Assembly (NCBI RefSeq): GCF_021173085.1
Contig: NZ_CP076413.1
Location: 1,426,001 to 1,490,000 of the forward strand
Source of the DNA: Ralstonia wenshanensis
GTDB taxonomy: Bacteria > Pseudomonadota > Gammaproteobacteria > Burkholderiales > Burkholderiaceae
Length of the DNA stretch: 64,000 nt
Reading direction: 5' to 3'
The notes beneath the pieces were generated by a model, which saw only the letters and a list, made by a program, of their open reading frames with translations, did not search any database and was not told where the DNA came from. Numbering within the stretch: position 1 is the first letter of the stretch; the number at the start of each line of letters is the position of its first letter. The position numbers and the translations under genes were made by a program. Shown piece by piece: positions 56,623-64,000 of this stretch.

Positions 56623-57829
56623 TCGGCCCGGAAGATTTCCCGCGTATCGCCAGCAGCCCCAACGCCAGCACACAGAACACCGCACCCGCGTGGAACGTTG
56701 CGGCTGCGCCCAGCTTGTCCCACAGCAGCCCGGCCAGAACGCTGGCGCCCAACATGGCCAGCCCGCTTACCAGGTTGAACATGCCGTAAGCGGTGCCGCG
56801 CAAGTCGGCCGGTGCGGTATCGGCGATCATGGTTGCCAGCAAGCCCTGCGTGATGCCCATATGCACGCCCCACAACGCCACGCCCGCGATCACCACGCTC
56901 CAGTGGGCAGACAGGCCAAGCACCACATCCGCGGCAATCAGCACCACCAGCCCTAGCGCCAGCAGCTTCGTATGGCTCATGCGGTCTGAGAGCTTGCCGA
57001 ACGGATACGCGGCCAGCGCATAGACGACGTTCATCGCCACCATGACCAGCGGCACCAGTGCCACGGGAATGCCGCCTTGCTGTGCACGCAGGACCAGAAA
57101 GGCCTCGGAAAAACGTGCAAGTGTGAAGACTGCGCCGATCATCACCACCCACCAGTACGCGCCGTTCAGCCGCTGGAGGTTGTCGCGGCGGATGGGGTTG
57201 GTGCGGCGCGCGCCGTCGTGGGTCTCGGGCTCGCGCAGGCCAAACATCAGCAGCGCTACGGACAACAGTGCCGGCACCACGGCCACCCAGAACACGGCGC
57301 GAAAATCATCGGCCCACAGCAGCATCAGCCCGACGGCCAGAAGCGGCCCCAGAAATGCGCCCACGGTATCGAGCGCCTGCCGTAGCCCGAAGGCCGCGCC
57401 GCGCAGCGCAGGCGGGGCAATGTCGGCGACCAGCGCATCGCGCGGTGCACCGCGGATGCCTTTGCCGAGGCGGTCCACCAGGCGAGCCGTCAGCACAACG
57501 CCGGCCGTGGGCGCCATGGCGAACAGCGGCTTGGACAGCGCGCCCAGCGCATAGCCGAACGCCGCCAGGCCCTTGCGCTTGCCAAGGTAGTCGCTCAGCG
57601 TGCCGGAGAAAATCTTGACGATGAGCGCAGTCGATTCGCCCAGCCCCTCGATCAGGCCGACCGACAAGGCACTTGCTCCCAGCACTGACACCATGAACAG
57701 CGGCAGCAGGCTGTGGATCATCTCGGAGGCGATGTCCATCAGCAGGCTGACGCAGCCCAGCACCCAGATGCCGGTGGGAATCTGGCGCAGGCCGCCAGGC
57801 GGCTTTACATCGGTTGGGGAGGATGTCAT
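56615..57829 (-). CDS. MFS transporter
   Basis: A 404-residue, twelve-helix carrier. The loop 2-3 motif is GTLSDYLGKRKGLAAFGYALGALSKPLFA and the second half begins near residue 215. It resembles YxlH/TetA-type efflux proteins; the substrate is unknown. It is the last gene of a three-gene minus-strand operon, 29 bases after the PEP-mutase-like gene. Confidence 0.87.
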   Translation of the reverse strand: MTSSPTDVKPPGGLRQIPTGIWVLGCVSLLMDIASEMIHSLLPLFMVSVLGASALSVGLIEGLGESTALIVKIFSGTLSDYLGKRKGLAAFGYALGALSKPLFAMAPTAGVVLTARLVDRLGKGIRGAPRDALVADIAPPALRGAAFGLRQALDTVGAFLGPLLAVGLMLLWADDFRAVFWVAVVPALLSVALLMFGLREPETHDGARRTNPIRRDNLQRLNGAYWWVVMIGAVFTLARFSEAFLVLRAQQGGIPVALVPLVMVAMNVVYALAAYPFGKLSDRMSHTKLLALGLVVLIAADVVLGLSAHWSVVIAGVALWGVHMGITQGLLATMIADTAPADLRGTAYGMFNLVSGLAMLGASVLAGLLWDKLGAAATFHAGAVFCVLALGLLAIRGKSSGPIT

Positions 57830-57858
57830 GGCGGGTTGCTTTGGCTTGGTTGCGCGCG

Positions 57859-58686
57859 TCAGGCGAACGGCGCAAAGAGGCTGTTGAGCTTGGCCCCGCT
57901 GGCGGCATCGCGTGCAAAGTTGAACGTGCCGGCGGTGCGCAGTTCTTGCGCTGCACGCTGGAACGCGCCCATGGCCACGCGCGCCAGCGTGGCGCCGACG
58001 CTGATGCGCTTGACGCCCAGTTCGGTCAACTCGGCCACGCTCAGGTTGCCGTCGGCAAAACCCATCAGCACATTGAGCGGGCGATCGATCTCGCGCAGGA
58101 CGGTGGCGATCTCGTCGCGCGTTTTCAGGCCTGGGGCGTAAAGCACGTCGGCGCCGGCGTCCTGGAAGGCCTGCAGGCGGCGGATCGTATCAGCTAGGTC
58201 GTTGCGGCCGTGCAGGTGGTTCTCGGCGCGCGCGGTGAGCGTGAACGGAAACGGCAGCGAGCGCGCAGCCTCCACCGCGGCGCGCACGCGTTCAACCGCA
58301 GCTTCCAGCGAATAGATGGGCGCATCTGCGCGGCCCGTGGCGTCTTCAATCGAGCCGCCGACGATGCCGGTGGCGCCTGCCAGGCGGATCGTCTCAGCCA
58401 CGGTTTCCGGCGCATCGCCAAAGCCGTTCTCCAGGTCGGCCGCCATGGGTACGTCCGTAGCGGCAGCGAGGTCCGCCACATGCGCGAGGATGGTGTCGCG
58501 GCCGACGCCATAGTCGGGCAGCCCGCGCGAGAACGCGAAGCCCGCGCTGGTGCTGGTCAACGCTTCGAAGCCGAGCGATGCCAGCAGCCGGGCCGAGCCC
58601 GGGTCCCACGGGTTGGGGATCACGAAGGTGCCGCTGCGCTCGTGCAGCGTGCGGAAGGCGTGAGCTTTTTCGATCTGGGTCGGCAT
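57859..58686 (-). CDS. Isocitrate lyase/PEP mutase-superfamily protein
   Basis: A 275-residue TIM barrel with LHERSGTFVIPNPWDPGSARLLASLGFEAL, MAADLENGFGDAPE (metal Asp/Glu) and SIEDATGR. The catalytic KKCGH of true isocitrate lyases is absent, so it belongs to the carboxyphosphonoenolpyruvate mutase-like or oxaloacetate hydrolase-like branch. The reaction is not established. Three bases separate it from the isomerase gene upstream. Confidence 0.87.
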   Translation of the reverse strand: MPTQIEKAHAFRTLHERSGTFVIPNPWDPGSARLLASLGFEALTSTSAGFAFSRGLPDYGVGRDTILAHVADLAAATDVPMAADLENGFGDAPETVAETIRLAGATGIVGGSIEDATGRADAPIYSLEAAVERVRAAVEAARSLPFPFTLTARAENHLHGRNDLADTIRRLQAFQDAGADVLYAPGLKTRDEIATVLREIDRPLNVLMGFADGNLSVAELTELGVKRISVGATLARVAMGAFQRAAQELRTAGTFNFARDAASGAKLNSLFAPFA

Positions 58687-58689
58687 GGG

Positions 58690-59391
58690 TTATCCGGGGT
58701 GAAGTGGATAAGGGTTGGACTGCAATGCTGCGGCACAGGCGAGCGCATCGTCCAGGCGGTCATTGCCCCAAAACATCGCGTCGCCGACAAAGAACATGGG
58801 AGCGCCAAAGATGCCACGAATCTGCGCGGCGTGCGTCTGCTCGCGCAGGTGGGGCTTGCTGGCGTCGGACTGGGCCCGGGCGAGGATGGCGTCGGCCGGC
58901 AATCCGAGCGCCGTCAGTTCTTCGGCCATGGCGCCGGGCGTATGGATGTCGCGGTCCTGCGCGAAATTGCGCAGCATGATCCGCTGGCAGAAGGCGCCGA
59001 TCCACGGCGTGTCTGCACCGAGCAGCGCAACGCGCAGCGGCAGGACGGAGGCGCGCGGAAACGTGCTCGGCTGCGTCCACGGCAAACCGTGCTTGGTGCA
59101 TTCTCGCGCCATGTCCTGCCAGACGTAATGGCCTTTGGCCCGCTGCAGCACGAACGGCGAACTCGCCCAGCCGAGCGACTGGAAGATCGGCCCCAGCAGG
59201 AACGGTTTCCACACCACGCGCACGCCGAGTTGTGCCGCAGCGGCCTCGATGCGCATCACGCTCAGATAGCTGTAATTGCTCGCGAAGTCGAACCAGAACT
59301 CCACGGCCGGCGCGGGGACGAGCGCTTCCCATGTGGCGTTGTAAGCGGCGGGCTCGGGTGCTGCGGTCTGCGGTCGGGCGAGGGCGTCCAT
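58690..59391 (-). CDS. 2-hydroxychromene-2-carboxylate isomerase-like (DsbA-fold) protein
   Basis: A 233-residue kappa-class GST/DsbA-fold protein: VEFWFDFASNYSYLSVMRIE (catalytic Ser position), VVWKPFLLGPIFQSLGWASSP, and the late GIFGAPMFFVGDAMFWGNDRLDD. In naphthalene pathways such proteins need glutathione; no other naphthalene gene is nearby, so the substrate here is probably different. Confidence 0.87.
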   Translation of the reverse strand: MDALARPQTAAPEPAAYNATWEALVPAPAVEFWFDFASNYSYLSVMRIEAAAAQLGVRVVWKPFLLGPIFQSLGWASSPFVLQRAKGHYVWQDMARECTKHGLPWTQPSTFPRASVLPLRVALLGADTPWIGAFCQRIMLRNFAQDRDIHTPGAMAEELTALGLPADAILARAQSDASKPHLREQTHAAQIRGIFGAPMFFVGDAMFWGNDRLDDALACAAALQSNPYPLHPG

Positions 59392-59456
59392 GCGGCCTCC
59401 AGCGTGATGTCGTTGGCCGCATTACACGTGGGGCGCGGTGTGCGTTCAAACGCCTT

Positions 59457-60401
59457 TCATGCAAGTTCGGATGCGTCAGACGCATGCGTGGCCTGGGCGG
59501 CCGCTTCTGAACAGATCCAGGCGGCCACATCGCGCACGTCGCGGCGCGGGTTCGGCTCGGACTGGATCAGCCAGTACGCATGCGTGTTACGCACGCCGGG
59601 GGCGATGGTCGGTACGGTGACCAGACGGCCGTCGGCCAGCAGCGGCGCGATCAACTCCAGACGCCCGAGCGCGATGCCCTGGCCGGCCACCGCTGCATGG
59701 ATGATCTGGTCGTGCTGGTTGAAGCGCAGCACGGTGCGCGGCTTGGCGTGGCTCCAGCCGGCAGCGGCCAGCCAGTCTGTCCATTGCAGCCAGGGGCGGC
59801 GCAGGTCGCGGTCGTCAAAGTCGAGCAGCGTCAGGCCCGCAAGCGCCTCGGCGGAATCCAGCGAGCGCAGCCCCAGCGACGGATGCGCGACCGGCGCCAC
59901 GGTCTCCCCAAATAGCCGGATGGCGCCGGGCGGCGCATCGGTCGGTGGGCAATACCGGATGGCAAGCTCGATCCCTTCGTTCTTCAGGTCGACGAGCCGG
60001 TTGTTGGTGGCCACGCGCACGTCGATGTCGGGGTATTGCAGCTGGAAGCGCGCCAGGCGCGGCAGCAGCCACAGGCCGGTCACGCCGATGCTGGCGGTGA
60101 TCGTCACCGGCCGTCGTTCGGCCGCCACGCGAATGGCGCCGATGGCGTCCTGCAACTGCTGCACGGCACTGTCGGCGCTACGGAACAGGCGTTCACCTTC
60201 GGGCGTGAACGCGATCGAGCGGTGCCCGCGCACCAGCAGCTTCACGCCCAGCGCGTCCTCCAGCGCAGACACCTGCCGGCTCACGGCCGATTGCGTCAGA
60301 CACAGATCATCGGCGGCGAGCGTGATGCTCATGCGCCGGCCTACCGCGACGAAGCCGCGCAACAAGTCCAGGGAGGCCAACCGAACCAGTGGAGTCGACA
60401 T
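59457..60401 (-). CDS. LysR-family regulator, GcvA-like
   Basis: A 314-residue LysR protein: PLVRLASLDLLRGFVAVGRRMSITLAADDLCLTQSAVSRQVSALED, then the effector domain. The LPRLARFQLQYPDIDVRV block is typical of the GcvA branch. It lies upstream of the isomerase operon (65 bases) and divergent from the MFS gene at 60550; it could control either. Confidence 0.9.
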   Translation of the reverse strand: MSTPLVRLASLDLLRGFVAVGRRMSITLAADDLCLTQSAVSRQVSALEDALGVKLLVRGHRSIAFTPEGERLFRSADSAVQQLQDAIGAIRVAAERRPVTITASIGVTGLWLLPRLARFQLQYPDIDVRVATNNRLVDLKNEGIELAIRYCPPTDAPPGAIRLFGETVAPVAHPSLGLRSLDSAEALAGLTLLDFDDRDLRRPWLQWTDWLAAAGWSHAKPRTVLRFNQHDQIIHAAVAGQGIALGRLELIAPLLADGRLVTVPTIAPGVRNTHAYWLIQSEPNPRRDVRDVAAWICSEAAAQATHASDASELA

Positions 60402-60422
60402 GCGTTTTCCTCATGCAAGGCG

Positions 60423-60443
60423 TTCTCAAAGATCAGTTGAGAA
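60423..60443. promoter_or_regulatory. Inverted repeat between LysR (59457) and MFS (60550)
   Basis: TTCTCAA-N7-TTGAGAA, perfect 7-bp arms, 22 bases upstream of the LysR start. This is a likely LysR binding site in the divergent promoter region. Confidence 0.6.
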
Positions 60444-60549
60444 GCCGGATAGGGCGAAGTTTAATAAGCCATCGGACGACATTCCAGCCAAATACGCATT
60501 CGGCACGCTTGCAAAGCAGGAATGTCAGTCACATCGGAGAAAAACGCTC

Positions 60550-61767
60550 ATGACATCGAAAACTCTTACGCAATCGCCTTGGTTGCCGGTCTTGGCCGGC
60601 GGAGCGGTGATCGGCGTGGCGTTGGGCATTCGGCACGTGCAAGGTCTCTTCCTCGTGCCCGTCACGATGGACCATGGTTGGACACGCGAAACCTTTGGCC
60701 TGGCGATCGCGTTGCAAAACCTCATCTGGGGCGCGGCACAGCCGTTTGCAGGCATGCTGGCAGACCGCTACGGGGCGGCCAAGGTGGTGGTTGCCGGCAT
60801 CGTCGTCTACGCGCTTGGTTTGCTGCTGATGGCACATGCGGGCACGCCGCTGGGCTTCACGCTGTCTGCCGGCGGGCTGATCGGGCTGGGGCTCTCAGGC
60901 ACGTCATTCGGCGTCGTGTATGGCGCAATCAGCCGATTGACGCCGCCCGAGCGGCGTAGCTGGGCGCTGGGCGTGGCGGGCGCCGTGGGCGGAGTCGGCC
61001 AGTTCGTGATGGTGCCGACCGCACAGGGTTTGCTGAGCACGGTGGGCTGGGTGACGGCGCTGGTCGTCATGGCGGTGATCATGGCGATGTTCGTGCCGCT
61101 GGCCACGCCGCTGCGTGAGAAGGCTTCAACTGCCGCTGCGCAAGAGGCGCATCAAAGCATGGGCGCGGCCATCCGCGAGGCCTTTGCTCACCGCGGTTTC
61201 TGGCTGCTGAATCTTGGGTTCCTGACGTGCGGATTCCAGCTCGCCTTTATCGGTGCGCACATGCCGGCGTATCTGCTCGACAAAGGGCTCACCGGCCGGC
61301 ACGGCATGATCGCGCTGGCGCTGATTGCCGCCGCCAACATCGTCGGCACGTATTACTGCGGTGCGTTGGGCGGGCTGTTCCGGCGCAAGTATCTGCTGTC
61401 GTTGCTGTACCTGATTCGCACGGCGGCGATTGCGCTGTTCATCCTGCTGCCGCTGTCGCCGGCAACGTTGTATGCGTTTGCCATCGTGATGGGCCTGCTG
61501 TGGCTCGGCACGGTACCGCTGACGAACGGGCTGCTGTCGCAGGTGTTTGGCGTGCGCTACATCGGCACGCTGTTCGGCTTCGTGTTCCTCGGCCACCAGA
61601 TCGGCGCGTTCCTGGGCGTTTGGCTGGGCGGCGTGGTGTACGACCACCTGCATTCCTACGATGCGATCTGGTTTGGCGCGATGGTGCTCGGCGTGGTGGC
61701 TGCGCTGCTGCACTGGCCGATCGACGATCGCCAACTTGCGCGCACGCCGGTGGCGCAACCGGCATGA
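60550..61767 (+). CDS. MFS transporter (oxalate/formate antiporter-like)
   Basis: A 405-residue, twelve-helix carrier beginning SPWLPVLAGGAVIGVALGIRHVQGLFLVPVTMDHGWTRETFGLAIALQNLIWG, a pattern shared with the monocarboxylate/OFA-type carriers. The start is ATG 60550 with GGAGA at 60536. The frame is open far upstream (58210), but that is antisense to three well-supported genes. It overlaps the next small ORF by four bases. Confidence 0.9.
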   Translation: MTSKTLTQSPWLPVLAGGAVIGVALGIRHVQGLFLVPVTMDHGWTRETFGLAIALQNLIWGAAQPFAGMLADRYGAAKVVVAGIVVYALGLLLMAHAGTPLGFTLSAGGLIGLGLSGTSFGVVYGAISRLTPPERRSWALGVAGAVGGVGQFVMVPTAQGLLSTVGWVTALVVMAVIMAMFVPLATPLREKASTAAAQEAHQSMGAAIREAFAHRGFWLLNLGFLTCGFQLAFIGAHMPAYLLDKGLTGRHGMIALALIAAANIVGTYYCGALGGLFRRKYLLSLLYLIRTAAIALFILLPLSPATLYAFAIVMGLLWLGTVPLTNGLLSQVFGVRYIGTLFGFVFLGHQIGAFLGVWLGGVVYDHLHSYDAIWFGAMVLGVVAALLHWPIDDRQLARTPVAQPA

Positions 61768-61892
61768 AGGCGCGCCTGACGCGATGGACGGCATGGGCGC
61801 TGGCGGCGGCCGGCGCCGCCTTCATTTTTGCGGCATGGCTGACCCCAGAGGGCGCATTTTCCTTTGTGACGTTGGCGTCCTTCTGCGGGTAG
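61764..61892 (+). CDS. 42-residue membrane peptide coupled to the MFS gene
   Basis: A short ORF starting in the ATGA overlap with the MFS stop: basic start KARLTR, one hydrophobic helix (WTAWALAAAGAAFIFAAWL) and the ending TPEGAFSFVTLASFCG. The position, charge pattern and single helix suggest a real small membrane protein, maybe an accessory subunit of the carrier. No homologue is known to me. Confidence 0.55.
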   Translation: MKARLTRWTAWALAAAGAAFIFAAWLTPEGAFSFVTLASFCG

Positions 61893-62013
61893 CGCGACGC
61901 GATGGCCCGATTTATGAAACAATATCTGGTTAATCACTAGTGGGCACTGGTACGGTTTGCGCGGGAATTACGTCGCTTTTGCGCCGTTCTCCTGTGAATG
62001 CCACCGTTCAGAC

Positions 62014-62652
62014 ATGACTTACGCCGTCAAGGAAATTTTCTACACGCTGCAAGGCGAGGGTGCCAACACCGGCCGCGCAGCCGTCTTCTGCCGCTTTGCC
62101 GGCTGCAATCTCTGGAGTGGGCGCGAAGCCGATCGCGCCACCGCCGTCTGCCAGTTCTGTGACACCGACTTCGTCGGCACGGACGGCACGCAAGGCGGCA
62201 AATACCCCACCGCCGACGCACTTGCCGATACCGTTGCAGCCGAATGGCCGGCCGACGCCACGGGCGGCAAACCGCTCGTCATCTGCACCGGCGGCGAGCC
62301 GCTGCTGCAACTCGACACGCCGCTGATCGACGCGTTGCACGCACGCAGCTTCGAAATCGCCATCGAAACCAACGGCACCATCGCCGTGCCGGAAGGCATC
62401 GACTGGGTGTGCGTGAGCCCCAAGATGGGCTCCGAACTCGTCGTCACGCGTGGCGACGAGCTGAAGGTGGTGATCCCGCAAGATGGGCAGAATCTCGACG
62501 CATACGAACGGCTGGATTTCCAGCATTTCTTCCTGCAGGCCATGGACGGCCCGCTTGCCCGGCAGAATACGGCGGCAGCCGTTGCGCTGTGCCAGCGCCG
62601 GCCGCGCTGGCGCCTGTCGCTGCAAACCCATAAGATGCTGGGCATCCGCTAA
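62014..62652 (+). CDS. queE: 7-carboxy-7-deazaguanine synthase
   Basis: Radical SAM enzyme that converts 6-carboxytetrahydropterin to 7-carboxy-7-deazaguanine in queuosine synthesis. It has 212 residues. The cluster-binding Cys residues lie in FCRFAGCNLWSGREADRATAVCQFCDTDF, the extended CX14CX2C-like spacing seen in the proteobacterial short type. GGEPLLQ and ETNGT are SAM/substrate motifs. ATG 62014 is chosen. queD follows after 77 bases. Confidence 0.95.
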   Translation: MTYAVKEIFYTLQGEGANTGRAAVFCRFAGCNLWSGREADRATAVCQFCDTDFVGTDGTQGGKYPTADALADTVAAEWPADATGGKPLVICTGGEPLLQLDTPLIDALHARSFEIAIETNGTIAVPEGIDWVCVSPKMGSELVVTRGDELKVVIPQDGQNLDAYERLDFQHFFLQAMDGPLARQNTAAAVALCQRRPRWRLSLQTHKMLGIR

Positions 62653-62729
62653 GGCGGGCGCAGCACTTTGTCCCCGGTTTTCTGCCGGTTCCAGCCGTTT
62701 CGCGGCGCCCGCTGCCGCCACCTTGCTCC

Positions 62730-64000
<1,271 letters not shown>

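Noticed and set aside
58210-60549. A 780-codon open frame on the plus strand upstream of the MFS gene
   Set aside because: It is antisense to three well-supported minus-strand genes (PEP-mutase-like, isomerase-like, LysR). Its translation is Arg/Ala-rich with no domain; it is the usual stop-poor shadow of GC-rich genes. The real MFS start is 60550.
61893-62013. preQ1 riboswitch before queE
   Set aside because: No C-rich loop and A-rich tail pattern of a preQ1 aptamer was seen in the 121 bases.

Overview
The window is a 64-kb piece of a GC-rich betaproteobacterial chromosome. It most resembles Ralstonia (Burkholderiaceae). The evidence is the bamA-skp-lpxD-fabZ-lpxA-lpxB-rnhB order, the divergent ppsR/ppsA pair, the smpB/ratA-rnfH block, a Burkholderia-type porin and a 3'-guaA insertion site. 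I saw no rRNA, tRNA or CRISPR array.

Layout. 1-7080 holds outer-membrane and lipid A biogenesis: bamA (5' end missing), skp, lpxD, fabZ, lpxA, lpxB, rnhB and an rRNA/tRNA 2'-O-methyltransferase, tightly packed on the + strand. 7223-10851 is a three-gene accessory operon: an M24-like protein, an EphD-like alpha/beta-hydrolase-SDR fusion, and a PF10118 putative di-metal protein. 10922-14391 is ppsR and ppsA, divergent around a leader with a repeated 17-mer. 14557-17888 carries nfeD, an SPFH protein, smpB, ratA, rnfH and a DUF4124 protein. 18043-22901 holds a DMT exporter, then guaB, a small membrane protein and guaA.

Accessory zone. At the 3' end of guaA lies a compact insertion of about 1.1 kb (22806-24002). 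It is flanked by a perfect 96-bp duplication of the guaA tail. Paired TTGGACA motifs lie near both ends, and one unknown ORF inside runs in frame into the second guaA tail. It has no integrase. Next come genes with a different base-use flavour (24266-29443): an HTH-citrate synthase fusion, a VOC protein, an ACS-type MFS carrier, an SDR and a D-2-hydroxyacid dehydrogenase. The last two diverge from a region with two near-identical operators. A gene-poor stretch with a small zinc-ribbon ORF leads to a cold-shock gene.

30541-34048 has a glutamine-cyclotransferase-like propeller, a TPR/winged-helix regulator, and DUF899 and DUF2182 proteins. 34068-49010 is a sugar-acid/deoxysugar catabolic region. 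On the minus strand are altronate dehydratase, tagaturonate reductase, an L-galactonate-type dehydrogenase and a FadR-family GntR regulator. On the plus strand are a sugar ABC importer and a complete non-phosphorylating L-fucose route: mutarotase, dehydrogenase, lactonase, fuconate dehydratase, KDF dehydrogenase and diketo-acid hydrolase, followed by a porin. TGGTC-N-GACCA-type operators sit in the two intergenic regions flanking the regulator gene. The pairing suggests one regulator for L-fucose and its analogue L-galactose.

49313-61892 holds a TcyP-like symporter, LysR-pcaHG (protocatechuate 3,4-dioxygenase), a 2'-5' RNA ligase-like protein, a DsbA-like protein, an atypical MBL-fold protein with a divergent LysR, an operon of MFS/PEP-mutase-like/hydroxychromene-isomerase-like genes with a LysR, and an MFS carrier with a coupled 42-aa membrane peptide. 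62014-64000 has queE, queD, tadA and the start of ldcA.
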